From Cohnella sp. GbtcB17 (lineage in GTDB: Bacteria > Bacillota > Bacilli > Paenibacillales > Paenibacillaceae), in the NCBI RefSeq assembly GCF_019091135.1, contig NZ_JAGXJW010000005.1, positions 62,001-126,000 on the forward strand: a DNA stretch of 64,000 nt, read 5' to 3'. The notes beneath the pieces were generated by a model. It worked only from the letters and a program-made list of their open reading frames with translations, searched no databases and was not told the DNA's origin. The first letter of the stretch is position 1. Every line of letters starts with the position of its first letter. Made by a program: the position numbers and the translations under genes. This document shows, piece by piece, positions 18,478-27,875 of this stretch.

Positions 18478-20403
18478 ATGGGAAGCCTCTTGAAACCGGA
18501 TTTTCGCACAGCGCTGAGCCAGCGGCCGCTCGTCGGCGACGGGGCGATGGGAACCTACCTCTACCAGCTCGGTTTCCCGATCGGCGTCGCGTTCGAAGAA
18601 TACAATCTGATCAAGCCGGAGATGATCCTCGAGGTTCATCGCCGCTACGCGGCCGCCGGCGCCGAAGTTCTCGAGACCAATACGTTCGCCGCGCAGCACG
18701 GCAACCTGGTCCGGTTCGGCCTCGAAAAGCGGACCGCCGACATCAACGCGGCCGGCGTCGCGCTCGCGCGCCAGGCCGGCGGCGAGTCGGCCTACGTGCT
18801 CGGCGCGGTCGGCGCGATCCGGGCCGGCCAGCGCAAAAACGCGCGGACGGCGGAGATCACCCGCGACTACGAGGAGCAGATCGGCGCGCTCGTCGGCGCC
18901 GGCGCCGACGGCATCTTGCTCGAGACGTTTTTCGAACTCGACGAGCTGATGCTGGCGCTGCGCGTCGCGCGGAAGCTCGGCGATCTGCCGGTCGTCTGCC
19001 AGTTCGCCGTGGACGATCCCGCGGTGACGCGCGACGGCGTGCCGATGGGCGAGGCGCTGCGCCGGCTGAGGGACGAAGGGGCCGACGTCGTCGGCTTCAA
19101 CTGCCGCAGCGGTCCGAACGGCATCCTCCGGGCCGTGCAGAACATCCCGCTCGATCTCGGGCTGCCGCTCAGCGCCTTCCCGAACGCCGGCCTGCCGGAT
19201 TATGAGGACGGCAAGGTCGTCTATTCCGCCTCTCCGGCCTACTTCGGCGAGAACGCCCGGACGTTCGCGGACAACGGCGTCCGCCTGATCGGCGGGTGTT
19301 GCGGGACGACGCCCGAGCATATCGCCGAGATCGCTGCGGCCTTGCGCGGCTACGCGCCGAACGAGACGGAATCGTCGCGCCCGGCGACGGCCGCCGAGGT
19401 TCGCGTCGCGCCGTCCCGTCAGCCGTCCGAAGCGGCGGTCGGCGGCGGCAAAGAGCCGGCCAACATCGTACAGCTCGTCCGGGAGCGGCACACTGTCATC
19501 GTCGAGCTCGATCCGCCGAAGGATCTGGACATCGGCCGCTTCATGGACGGCGCCGCGGCGCTCCGGGATGCCGGCGCCGACGCGCTGACGATGGCTGACA
19601 ATTCGCTTGCGGTCACGCGTATGAGCAACATGGCGCTCGGCGCGCTCGTGCAGGAGCGGGTCGGGATCCGGCCGCTCGTACACATCGCGTGCCGCGACCG
19701 CAATCTGATCGGCACGCAATCGCTCATGATGGGCTTCGACGCGCTCGGCATCGACCATGTGCTGGCCGTGACCGGCGACCCGGCGAAGTTCGGGGACCTG
19801 CCCGGCTCGAGCTCGGTATACGATCTGACCTCGTTCGAGATCATCAAGATGATCAAGCAGCTGAACGAAGGCGTCGCCTTCTCCGGCCGCGCGCTCAAGC
19901 AGAAGGCAAAGTTCGTCATCGGCGCGGCGTTTAACCCGAACGTCAAGCATCTGGACAAGGCGGTGCAGCGGCTCGAAAAGAAAGTGGCTGCCGGCGCGGA
20001 CTACATCATGACGCAGCCGGTGTACGATCCCGAGCTGATCGAGCGCATCGCCGAGGCGACCAGGCATATCGGCGTTCCGATCTTTCTCGGCATCTTCCCG
20101 CTGGCGAGCGGTCGCAACGCCGAGTATCTGCACAACGAGGTGCCCGGCATCCAATTGTCCGACGCCGTGCGCGAGCGGATGCGCGGCCTTGAGGGCGCCG
20201 AGGGGAAGGCGGAGGGGATTGCGGTCGCCAAGGAGCTGCTCGACGCGGCGATGAAGCATTTTAACGGCATCTATCTGATGACGCCGTTCCTGCATTACGA
20301 GATGACGGTCGAATTGACGCGGTACGTCAAGGAGAAAAGCGGCATTCATGCCGACAATTGCGGCTGCGCCTCTTGTCCGACCAACGATTATCAAGTAAAA
20401 TGA
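18478..20403 (+). CDS. Bifunctional homocysteine S-methyltransferase / methylenetetrahydrofolate reductase
   Basis: A 641-residue YitJ-type fusion. The N-terminal homocysteine methyltransferase domain (1-285) begins with [10 protein letters not shown] and keeps the zinc cysteines in FNCRSGP (about 206) and GGCCGTT (about 273-275). A linker of about 40 residues leads to a MetF-like FAD domain (325-605) with [25 protein letters not shown] and [10 protein letters not shown]. The enzyme couples reduction of methylene-THF to homocysteine methylation in methionine synthesis. ATG 18478 has only a weak ribosome site; TTG 18490 after GGATGGGA is an alternative. I see no S-box riboswitch in the 120-base leader. 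Confidence 0.93.
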   Translation: MGSLLKPDFRTALSQRPLVGDGAMGTYLYQLGFPIGVAFEEYNLIKPEMILEVHRRYAAAGAEVLETNTFAAQHGNLVRFGLEKRTADINAAGVALARQAGGESAYVLGAVGAIRAGQRKNARTAEITRDYEEQIGALVGAGADGILLETFFELDELMLALRVARKLGDLPVVCQFAVDDPAVTRDGVPMGEALRRLRDEGADVVGFNCRSGPNGILRAVQNIPLDLGLPLSAFPNAGLPDYEDGKVVYSASPAYFGENARTFADNGVRLIGGCCGTTPEHIAEIAAALRGYAPNETESSRPATAAEVRVAPSRQPSEAAVGGGKEPANIVQLVRERHTVIVELDPPKDLDIGRFMDGAAALRDAGADALTMADNSLAVTRMSNMALGALVQERVGIRPLVHIACRDRNLIGTQSLMMGFDALGIDHVLAVTGDPAKFGDLPGSSSVYDLTSFEIIKMIKQLNEGVAFSGRALKQKAKFVIGAAFNPNVKHLDKAVQRLEKKVAAGADYIMTQPVYDPELIERIAEATRHIGVPIFLGIFPLASGRNAEYLHNEVPGIQLSDAVRERMRGLEGAEGKAEGIAVAKELLDAAMKHFNGIYLMTPFLHYEMTVELTRYVKEKSGIHADNCGCASCPTNDYQVK

Positions 20404-20570
20404 ATCAATATGGCCTGCCGCGGTCGACGAATTTTAACATGACGAACGCGGACGGTGCCAAGCGTATTCCATCGATTGCGGTATGCGGAAGCGCTGCAGT
20501 GGCAACAATGGTGCCTATCCGGCGCCATCCGGCCGCTGCCAGCAAGACATGGACCGGAGGGAATAGTGGC

Positions 20571-20831
20571 ATGGCGATTAAGCTCATCAACATCGGATTC
20601 GGCAATATTGTATCGGCGAATCGGATCATCTCCATCGTGAGTCCCGAGTCCGCGCCGATCAAGCGGATCATTCAAGAAGCGCGCGACCGGCATATGCTGA
20701 TCGACGCGACGTACGGCCGCCGCACGCGTGCCGTCATTATTACGGACAGCGATCATGTGATACTGTCCGCGGTCCAGCCGGAGACGGTGGCGCATCGCCT
20801 GTCCACCAAAGACGACGAACATGACGAATGA
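20571..20831 (+). CDS. remA: Extracellular matrix regulator RemA (DUF370)
   Basis: An 86-residue RemA starting [19 protein letters not shown], after GGAGGG. In Bacillus RemA is a DNA-binding ring protein that activates matrix operons (eps, tapA) and osmoprotection genes. The conserved [11 protein letters not shown] and [14 protein letters not shown] segments are present. The order remA-gmk-rpoZ is as in Bacillus, but the yicC-family gene that normally precedes remA is not here. It ends inside the optional upstream start of gmk. Confidence 0.95.
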   Translation: MAIKLINIGFGNIVSANRIISIVSPESAPIKRIIQEARDRHMLIDATYGRRTRAVIITDSDHVILSAVQPETVAHRLSTKDDEHDE

Positions 20832-20844
20832 ATCGGGGAAGTCC

Positions 20845-21480
20845 ATGAACAGAGGTTTGCTGATCGTATTGTCCGGTCCGTCGGGCGTCGGGAAGGGCAC
20901 GGTCTGCGCGGCGCTGCGCCGCAAGCTGCCGGACCTGACCTATTCCGTGTCGGCGACGACGCGGGCTCCGCGGGCCGGCGAGATCGACGGGGTCAATTAT
21001 TTTTTCAAGACGCGCGAGCAGTTCATGGATATGATCGAACGCGACGCGCTGCTCGAGCACGCCGAGTACGTAGGCAACTACTACGGCACCCCGCGCGACT
21101 TCGTGGAGAAGACGCTGTCCGAGGGCAAGGACATCATCCTTGAGATTGAGGTTCAGGGCGCCGTCAAGGTTCGGGAGAAGTTTCCCGAGGGCGTCCTCGT
21201 CTTCCTGCTGCCCCCGTCGCTGCAGCAGCTGAAGGACCGGCTGACGGGCCGCGGCACGGAGACCCAGGCAACCATCGATCACCGCCTGTCCGTCGCGGTC
21301 GAGGAGATGAATCTGCTCGAGCATTACGATTATGCGGTCGTCAACGACGAGATCGACGCGGCTTGCCGCCGCATCGAGAGCATCATGATCGCCGAGCATT
21401 GCAAGCGCGAGCGCTTCCTGCACGAGCTGTTCGTCGAGCTTGAGGGCTTGCGCGAAAAGCAGAACATACCGGAGAGGTGA
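20845..21480 (+). CDS. gmk: Guanylate kinase
   Basis: ATG 20845 is preferred, with GGGGAAG upstream, over ATG 20821, which overlaps remA and lacks a site. The 211-residue product phosphorylates GMP to GDP. It has the P-loop GPSGVGKGT at 11-19, the GMP-binding segment [19 protein letters not shown], and the lid region [16 protein letters not shown]. It is followed after 4 bases by rpoZ. Confidence 0.96.
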   Translation: MNRGLLIVLSGPSGVGKGTVCAALRRKLPDLTYSVSATTRAPRAGEIDGVNYFFKTREQFMDMIERDALLEHAEYVGNYYGTPRDFVEKTLSEGKDIILEIEVQGAVKVREKFPEGVLVFLLPPSLQQLKDRLTGRGTETQATIDHRLSVAVEEMNLLEHYDYAVVNDEIDAACRRIESIMIAEHCKRERFLHELFVELEGLREKQNIPER

Positions 21481-21484
21481 TTAG

Positions 21485-21724
21485 ATGCTATACCCATCGA
21501 TCGACGAGCTCGTCCGCAAGGTGGACAGCAAATACACATTGGTCGTCGCGGCTTCCAAGCGCGCGCGGTCGCTGCGCGAAGGCGAGAACAGCAAGCTGCA
21601 CGCCCCCAAGTCCCACAAGGTCGTAGGCGTCGCGCTCGAAGAGATTTTCAAGGATTACATTACCGTAGAAGCGATCTCCGAAGAGGAATTGGCTGCGGAA
21701 CAGAACGAAGCAGAAGAAGCATAA
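21485..21724 (+). CDS. rpoZ: RNA polymerase omega subunit
   Basis: A 79-residue omega subunit, starting [17 protein letters not shown], with [15 protein letters not shown] as the conserved MxxxRAxxL-type helix and a short acidic C-terminal tail. It aids RNA polymerase assembly. It is directly downstream of gmk and followed by a terminator. Confidence 0.95.
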   Translation: MLYPSIDELVRKVDSKYTLVVAASKRARSLREGENSKLHAPKSHKVVGVALEEIFKDYITVEAISEEELAAEQNEAEEA

Positions 21725-21733
21725 AAAGCTGCA

Positions 21734-21760
21734 AACAACCCTTCGAGGTTGTTTTTTTTT
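21734..21760 (+). terminator. Rho-independent terminator after rpoZ
   Basis: AACAACC (21734-21740) pairs with GGTTGTT (21747-21753) across a 6-base loop, followed by an unbroken run of T. It separates remA-gmk-rpoZ from coaBC unless it is read through. Confidence 0.85.
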
Positions 21761-21785
21761 CAGAATCGCGAGGGAGGGGCGCTAT

Positions 21786-23054
21786 ATGAATCATTCGCTT
21801 GCGGGAAAAACGATCATCCTCGGCATCACGGGCGGCATCGCGGCGTACAAGGCGGCCACGCTGTGCAGCCGTCTCGTCGGGCTCGGCGCGAACGTGCGCG
21901 TCATCATGACCGAGGGGGCGACGAAGTTCATCGCGCCGCTGACGCTCCAGACGCTGTCGCGGCATCCGGTGGCGACGGATGTGTTCGACGAGCGCGATGC
22001 CGCAGTCGTGCAGCATATCGACTGGGCGGACGCGGCCGATCTGGTCGTGGCCGCTCCCGCGACCGCGAACAGCATCGCGAAGCTTGCGCACGGCATCGCC
22101 GACGACATGCTGAGCACGCCGCTGCTCGCGACGACGGCGCCGGTCCTGATCGCGCCCGCGATGAACGTGCACATGCTGGCGCATCCGGCCGTGCAGGACA
22201 ATCTGGACACGCTCGCGCGCCGCGGCGTTCGGTTCGTCGAGTCCGGCACCGGGCAGCTCGCCTGCGGTTATGTCGGCAAGGGCAGGCTGGCCGAGCCGGA
22301 CGAGATCGTGCAGGTCGTGGCCGAGTTGCTCGCAGGACCGAAGCCGCTTGCCGGCAAACGGGTGCTCATCACCGCCGGTGGCACGATCGAGCGGCTCGAC
22401 CCGGTCCGCTACATCACGAACGATTCGTCCGGCAAGATGGGCTTCGCGCTCGCCGAGGAGGCCCGCGCGCTTGGCGCGGAAGTAACCGTCGTCTGGGCGC
22501 GTACGGAGCTCGAACCGCCGCCCGGCGCCGAAGTCGTGCGCGTCGAGTCTGCGCAGGAGATGTACGACGCCGTCATGGCGCGGCTGCCGGCCATGGACGT
22601 CGTCATTAAGGCGGCGGCGGTCGCGGACTACCGGCCGGTGCAGCGCGAGAAGGTCAAGATGAAAAAGGGACCGGACAAGCTGACGCTCGAGCTCGTCCGC
22701 AACCCCGATATTTTGCAGGCGATTGGTGATTGGAAGCATGAAGGGGGCGGCGCAGGCCGGGACAAGCCTTATATTATCGGGTTTGCCGCGGAGACGGGCG
22801 ACGTCGAACGCTACGCGCTGGACAAGCTGCGCCGCAAGCGCTGCGACTTGATCGCCGCCAACAACGTATCCGAGGCAGGCGCGGGATTCGGCACGGATAC
22901 GAACATCCTTAGCTTGTACGGTGCCGAAGGCCTCGTCGAATCGCTGCCGCTGCAGTCCAAGCGCGAGGCGGCCGGCCGCATCTGGCGAATCGCGCTTGCG
23001 CGCGCGCCCGGTCTGCGCGCCGGCGACGGCGAAGATGGAGGCCCGCGGGCATGA
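21786..23054 (+). CDS. coaBC: Bifunctional phosphopantothenoylcysteine synthetase/decarboxylase
   Basis: A 422-residue CoaBC of coenzyme A synthesis. The N-terminal flavoprotein decarboxylase CoaC (about 1-180) shows GITGGIAAYKAA, the PAMN motif and the LACGYVGKGRLAEP flap. The CoaB synthetase (186-405) shows ITAGGTIERLDPVRYITN, conserved KAAAVADYRP, and KKGPDKLTLELVRNPDIL. The TGA overlaps the ATG of priA (ATGA), implying translational coupling. GAGGGAGGGGC precedes the start. Confidence 0.96.
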   Translation: MNHSLAGKTIILGITGGIAAYKAATLCSRLVGLGANVRVIMTEGATKFIAPLTLQTLSRHPVATDVFDERDAAVVQHIDWADAADLVVAAPATANSIAKLAHGIADDMLSTPLLATTAPVLIAPAMNVHMLAHPAVQDNLDTLARRGVRFVESGTGQLACGYVGKGRLAEPDEIVQVVAELLAGPKPLAGKRVLITAGGTIERLDPVRYITNDSSGKMGFALAEEARALGAEVTVVWARTELEPPPGAEVVRVESAQEMYDAVMARLPAMDVVIKAAAVADYRPVQREKVKMKKGPDKLTLELVRNPDILQAIGDWKHEGGGAGRDKPYIIGFAAETGDVERYALDKLRRKRCDLIAANNVSEAGAGFGTDTNILSLYGAEGLVESLPLQSKREAAGRIWRIALARAPGLRAGDGEDGGPRA

Positions 23055-25561
23055 GCGTCGCCAGAGTCAGCGTAGACGTGCCGACGCGCGATGCGGACCG
23101 GCCGTTCGACTACGCGGTGCCCGCGCATCTCGAAGGCTGGGTCGAGGTCGGGAGCCGAGTGGCGGTGCCTTTCGGCGGCCGAACGCTGCAGGGCATCGTG
23201 CTGGCGCTGCCGGAGGATTCGGAGGTCGACCGCCGGCGGCTGAAGCCGATCGCCGACGTGCTCGACGCCGTGCCGCCCTTGTCGCCCGAGCTCGTGGAGC
23301 TCGGCATCTGGATGAGCGAACGCTGGCTGTGCCCGCTCACCGTCGCGCTCCAGGCGATGCTGCCCGCCGCGCTTAAGGGCAAGGCCGAGAAGTATATCTC
23401 GGCTGCGCCGAACGCGGAGTGGTCGCCTTTGGACCGCTTCGAGCAGCCCGAGCTGTTCGAGGCGCTGGAGCGGCACGGCACGCTGAAGCTGTCGCAGCTG
23501 CTTCAGCAGCATCCCGAGCGCGGCGCGGCCGTCAAGCGCTGGCTCGCGGAGGGCAAGCTGGAGGAGCGGCAGCAGGTCGAGGACCGACTGTCGGTCAAGA
23601 CCGTGCTGACGGTCGTTCCGCCGTCCGAAGCCGAGCTGCGCAGCGCGCTGCTCGAGCTGCCGAACCGGGCGGCCAAGCAGCGCGAGGTGCTTGCGTATTT
23701 GCTCGCGAACCGCGAGCCGATCGCCCAGCAGGCGCTGGCCGAAGCTGCGGGTACGACGACGGCGGTCATCCGCAGCCTCGCGGACAAGGGGCTGATCGGG
23801 CTCGAGCAGGTGACGGTGCAGCGCGATCCTTACGCCGGCCGCAGCTTCGAGCCTTCGGCTCCGCTCCCGCTTACGCCGGCGCAGCAGCAGGCGTTCGCGC
23901 CGATCGCCGACGCCGTGGACCGCGAGGCGCACCGGGTATTTCTGCTGCACGGGGTGACCGGCAGCGGCAAGACCGAGCTATACTTGCAATCGATCGAGAA
24001 GGCGCTGCGACAGGGACGCGAAGCGATCGTGCTCGTGCCGGAGATTGCGCTCACGCCGCAGATGGTGGAGCGGTTCAAAAGCCGCTTCGGCGCGCAGGTG
24101 GCGGTGCTGCACAGCCGGCTGTCGAGCGGCGAGCGGTACGACGAGTGGCGTAAAATCCGCGAGGGCAGAGCGACGGTGGCCGTCGGCGCGCGCTCCGCGA
24201 TTTTCGCGCCCTTTTCCCGGCTCGGACTCATCATCATCGACGAGGAGCACGAGACGACCTACAAGCAGGAAGAGAGCCCGAAGTATCATGCGCGCGACGT
24301 CGCGGTGCGGCGCGGACAGCGTCACGGCGCGGCCGTCGTGCTCGGCTCGGCGACGCCGTCGCTTGAGACGTACGGCGCGGCGATCGAGATCGCGCCGGGC
24401 AGCGGCGGCCGCGGCGAGGAGGTCGTGCCCGCCTACGTGCCGCTGCCCGAACGGGTCGCGGACCGGCCGCTGCCGCGCGTCAGCATCATCGACATGCGGG
24501 AGGAGCTGCGGCTCGGCAACCGGGCGATGTTCAGCCGGGCGCTCGCGGACGCATTGCGAGAGCGGCTCGCGCGCGGCGAGCAGACGGTGCTGCTACTGAA
24601 CCGCCGCGGCTACGCGACGTTTGTCATGTGCCGCTCCTGCGGATACACGGCTTCTTGTCCGCACTGCGACATCGCGCTGACCTACCACCGGGGTTCGCGC
24701 AACTTGCGCTGTCACTATTGCGGCTACTCCGAGCGCGAGCCCGAAGCCTGTCCCTCCTGCGCGAGCCCGCACATCCGCTTTTTCGGAACGGGCACGCAGA
24801 AAGTCGAGGAGGCGCTCGCCGCGACGTTTCCCGGCATCCGCGTCATCCGAATGGACGTCGATACGACGACGGAGAAAGGCTCGCACGAGCGCTGGCTGAC
24901 GGAATTCCGCGAGCGCCGGGCGGACGTGCTGCTCGGTACGCAGATGGTCGCCAAAGGCCTGGATTTTCCGTACGTGACGCTCGTCGGCGTACTGGCCGCG
25001 GACGCCGCGCTGCGGTTGCCGGACTTCCGGGCGGCCGAGCGGACGTTCCAGCTGCTGACGCAGGTCGCCGGGCGCGCCGGCAGACACGAGCTTCCCGGGG
25101 AGGTCATCGTGCAGACGTACGAGCCCGAGCATGCCTCGATCTCGTCCGTCGAGCGGCACGATTACCGCGGCTTCTCGCATCAGGAACTCCGGCACCGCCG
25201 CGCGCTCGGTTATCCGCCTTACGGTCGGCTGCTCACGCTCACGCTGACGCATGAGCAGGTACCGCTGCTGCTGTCCATGGGGCAGACGTTCGCCGCCAAG
25301 ATGCGCGAACGCGCGGCGGCCGCCGGCGTGAAGGCGGACGGCAGGCCCGGTCCCGGAGGGATCGCCGTCGAGGTGCTTGGCCCCGTGCCTTCTCCGATCG
25401 CGCGGCTTAAGGATCGCTACCGTTTTCAATGTATGATAAAATATCAAGGAAATCCCGACGTGCCCGGCTGGACGGCCGAAGTGCTGAAGGAACTGCAGGA
25501 CGGCGCCAAGCGCCACGGCGTGCAGCTCGGCGTCGACGTCGATCCGCAGATGATGCTTTAA
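23051..25561 (+). CDS. priA: Primosomal replication protein N' (helicase PriA)
   Basis: An 836-residue PriA that restarts stalled replication forks. The N-terminal 3'-DNA-binding domain (VSVDVPTRDADRPFDYAVP) is followed by Walker A GVTGSGKTELY, the DEEH box, and the eight-cysteine zinc-binding insert (CRSCGYTASCPHC, CHYCG, CPSC). Helicase motifs V-VI follow (LLGTQMVAKGLDFP, QVAGRAGR) and then the C-terminal domain. A run of alanine and proline codons between the N-terminal domain and the helicase makes it slightly long. Translation is probably coupled to coaBC. Confidence 0.97.
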   Translation: MSVARVSVDVPTRDADRPFDYAVPAHLEGWVEVGSRVAVPFGGRTLQGIVLALPEDSEVDRRRLKPIADVLDAVPPLSPELVELGIWMSERWLCPLTVALQAMLPAALKGKAEKYISAAPNAEWSPLDRFEQPELFEALERHGTLKLSQLLQQHPERGAAVKRWLAEGKLEERQQVEDRLSVKTVLTVVPPSEAELRSALLELPNRAAKQREVLAYLLANREPIAQQALAEAAGTTTAVIRSLADKGLIGLEQVTVQRDPYAGRSFEPSAPLPLTPAQQQAFAPIADAVDREAHRVFLLHGVTGSGKTELYLQSIEKALRQGREAIVLVPEIALTPQMVERFKSRFGAQVAVLHSRLSSGERYDEWRKIREGRATVAVGARSAIFAPFSRLGLIIIDEEHETTYKQEESPKYHARDVAVRRGQRHGAAVVLGSATPSLETYGAAIEIAPGSGGRGEEVVPAYVPLPERVADRPLPRVSIIDMREELRLGNRAMFSRALADALRERLARGEQTVLLLNRRGYATFVMCRSCGYTASCPHCDIALTYHRGSRNLRCHYCGYSEREPEACPSCASPHIRFFGTGTQKVEEALAATFPGIRVIRMDVDTTTEKGSHERWLTEFRERRADVLLGTQMVAKGLDFPYVTLVGVLAADAALRLPDFRAAERTFQLLTQVAGRAGRHELPGEVIVQTYEPEHASISSVERHDYRGFSHQELRHRRALGYPPYGRLLTLTLTHEQVPLLLSMGQTFAAKMRERAAAAGVKADGRPGPGGIAVEVLGPVPSPIARLKDRYRFQCMIKYQGNPDVPGWTAEVLKELQDGAKRHGVQLGVDVDPQMML

Positions 25562-25616
25562 CCGCGCATGTTTACCGGCATTTTAGATTAGATATAGACT
25601 GAAAGGTGGGGATGGC

Positions 25617-26108
25617 ATGGCGATCCGACTGATCGTGAAGCATCCTGATGACGTGCTGCGCGAGAGAGCGCAGGAAGTGACGAAGTTCAATGCCAATCTG
25701 CACAAGCTACTCGACGATATGGCGGACACGATGTACGATGCCGACGGGGTCGGTCTGGCGGCGCCGCAGGTGGGCGTCTCCAAGCGCGTGATCGTGGTCG
25801 ACGCGGACGAGGAGCACGGCCTCATCGAACTTGTGAATCCGGAGGTCGTCTCCTCCGAGGGCGAGCAGTTCGGACCGGAAGGCTGCCTTAGCATCCCGGG
25901 CCTTCAAGGCGATGTGCGCCGTCCGCTCAAGGTGAAGGTCAAGGGGCAGGACCGCAACGGCAACCCGGTCGAGTTCGAGGGGACGGAGCTGCTCGCAAGA
26001 GCGTTTTTGCACGAGATCGACCATCTGAACGGCGTCCTGTTCATCGACCTCGCCGAATCGATCTACGAGCGCCGCGCGCCTGAGCCGGCCGAAGAGGGCG
26101 AGGCGTAA
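25617..26108 (+). CDS. def: Peptide deformylase
   Basis: A 163-residue deformylase that removes the N-formyl group from nascent proteins. The three family motifs are intact: [18 protein letters not shown] with the metal-ligand Cys, and HEIDHLNG (HExxH). It is type 1-like in length. AAAGGTGGGG precedes ATG 25617; fmt follows 3 bases later. Confidence 0.97.
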   Translation: MAIRLIVKHPDDVLRERAQEVTKFNANLHKLLDDMADTMYDADGVGLAAPQVGVSKRVIVVDADEEHGLIELVNPEVVSSEGEQFGPEGCLSIPGLQGDVRRPLKVKVKGQDRNGNPVEFEGTELLARAFLHEIDHLNGVLFIDLAESIYERRAPEPAEEGEA

Positions 26109-26111
26109 GGC

Positions 26112-27071
26112 ATGATCCGAATCGTATTTATGGGAACGCCGGACTTCGCCGTGCCTTCCTTGCGGCTGCTGCTCGAGCGCGAGGACGTCGAGGTTGTCGC
26201 CGTCGTCTCCCAGCCGGACCGGCCCAAGGGGCGCAAGCGCGAGCTGACGCCGCCGCCGGTGAAGGCGTTCGCGCTGGAGCATGGGCTGCCGGTGCTGCAG
26301 CCGGAGCGTATGCGCGCGCCGGAAGCGGTCGAGGCGGTACGGGAGCTTGCGCCCGACCTGATCGTGACCGCGGCGTACGGGCAAATTTTGCCCAAGTCGC
26401 TGCTCGACATTCCGCGCCTCGGCTGCGTGTACGTGCACGGCTCGCTGCTGCCGCGCTACCGCGGCGGGGCGCCGATCCAGCGCTCGGTCATCGACGGGGA
26501 AAAGACGACCGGTGTGACGTTGATGTTCATGGCGGAAGGCCTCGACACGGGCGATATGATCGCGCGCGTCGAGCTGCCGATTACCGACGCCGACACATCG
26601 GGCACGATGTTCGACAAGCTGAGCGTCGCCGGAGCCGAGCTGCTCGGCGAGTGGCTGCCGCGGCTGATCGCCGGCGACGCGCCGCGCGAGCCGCAGGACG
26701 ACGCGCTGTCGACATACGCGCCCAATCTGACGCGCGACGACGAGCGGCTCGACTTCGGCTCTACGTCGCGTGAGTTGTTCGATCGCGTGCGGGGCTTGTC
26801 CCCGATGGCGGGCGCGTTTACGATGCTCGGCGGCGAGGTGTTCAAGGTATGGGGCATCGCCGTACCTTCGGAGGCGGACGCGAAGCTTAAGGCGGACTGG
26901 CAGGCGGCCGCGCCCGGCACGGTGCTGGACAGCGGCGCCTTCGGCATCCGCGTGCGCTCCGGCGACGGCAGTGTCGTGCTGACGGAGGTGCAGCCGGCGG
27001 GCAAGAAGCGGCTGTCGGCCGCGGACTACGCGAGAGGGGCCAGGCTGGCTCCGGGAACGACGCTCGGTTAA
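26112..27071 (+). CDS. fmt: Methionyl-tRNA formyltransferase
   Basis: A 319-residue formyltransferase that formylates initiator Met-tRNA. It begins IRIVFMGTPDFAVPSL. The 10-formyl-THF-binding, catalytic segment HGSLLPRYRGGAPIQ and the following GVTLMFMAEGLDTGD are present, and a C-terminal OB-fold domain starts near 205. The last codons form the left arm of a terminator hairpin. Confidence 0.97.
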   Translation: MIRIVFMGTPDFAVPSLRLLLEREDVEVVAVVSQPDRPKGRKRELTPPPVKAFALEHGLPVLQPERMRAPEAVEAVRELAPDLIVTAAYGQILPKSLLDIPRLGCVYVHGSLLPRYRGGAPIQRSVIDGEKTTGVTLMFMAEGLDTGDMIARVELPITDADTSGTMFDKLSVAGAELLGEWLPRLIAGDAPREPQDDALSTYAPNLTRDDERLDFGSTSRELFDRVRGLSPMAGAFTMLGGEVFKVWGIAVPSEADAKLKADWQAAAPGTVLDSGAFGIRVRSGDGSVVLTEVQPAGKKRLSAADYARGARLAPGTTLG

Positions 27072-27095
27072 CCGTTAACCGGGCGTCGTTTTTTT
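27056..27095 (+). terminator. Terminator embedded in the 3' end of fmt
   Basis: AACGACGC (27056-27063) pairs with GCGTCGTT (27083-27090). The stem extends inwards through CGGTTAA-type pairs to a 3-base loop, about 16 pairs in all, and ends in a T run. The fmt stop codon (27069-27071) lies inside the left arm. Confidence 0.85.
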
Positions 27096-27126
27096 ATGCT
27101 ATGGGATGGCGTGAGGTGGCTGAAGG

Positions 27127-27605
27127 TCCTGGGAGTGGGAGAAAAACGGGTCCGACTCCCGCTGGCGTGTGCCGCGGAGGTCTTGGCTATCAACAAATCG
27201 ACCCGACTTCCGCTCGCATGTGCCCTAGAGGTCTTGGATAGGAACAAATCGCTTCGACATCCGCTCAGATGTGCCGCAGAGGTCTTGGATAGCAACAAAT
27301 TGGTCCGACATCCGCTCACATGTACCACATAAGTCTTAGATAGCAACAAATCACCCGACTCACGCCCCTATGTGCTGCAGAAATCCTGAGTAGAAACAAT
27401 CGCTCCGACTTAACCCCCGTTAGCCGCCAAAGGTCCTGGGTAGAAACAAATCCATTCGACTTCTGCTCGCATGCGCCGCAAAGATCTTGGATAAAAACAA
27501 ATTGCCCCGACTGACACCTGTGTACTCCGTAGAAGTCCTGGACAGAAACACATGAGTTTGCTTGTGGCCGCGTTTCGAATAAGTCGTCTTGATTGGAAAC
27601 AATGC
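27127..27605. repeat. 51-bp degenerate tandem array downstream of fmt, about ten units
   Basis: A GTCTTGG/GTCCTGG core starts at 27127, 27180, 27231, 27282, 27333, about 27383, 27433, about 27484, 27535 and 27585, a period of 50-53 bases and mostly 51. Other conserved parts of a unit are AACAAATC and CCGACTTCCGCTC. Short frames on both strands translate as 17-residue repeats only because 51 is divisible by 3; the 50- and 53-base units break every frame, so I regard the array as non-coding. The rest of this 804-base spacer (27606-27875) holds no gene, only an ATTCAAAT/ATTTGAAT inverted repeat (27732-27771). Confidence 0.85.
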
Positions 27606-27875
27606 AGGCTCGGCGAATGGGTACTGCTCTCAATTGTTACCGCTCTCCCTACGTCCTCCGCAGTTTCGTCCGTGCGCCGATAAATGCGCTTCCCCTCCCC
27701 CATGATATCTCATACATGCGAGATTTTGGCTATTCAAATGAAGCTTTGCGCACTTTGTGCTATATTTGAATGCATGAAAAGAGAGCGGCGCGAGCGGGCA
27801 TGCTGGAAATAGGCAGAAACGCGCATCCGTCGTCTCGCCGAGCGCCCGAAAGGGAGCAGATCGAAGAGGTGTGAA

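Noticed and set aside
27068-27633. Minus-strand 17-residue-repeat frames in the 27-kb array
   Set aside because: Frames are broken by 50- and 53-base units and by stops; no ribosome site; decay is inconsistent with protein selection.
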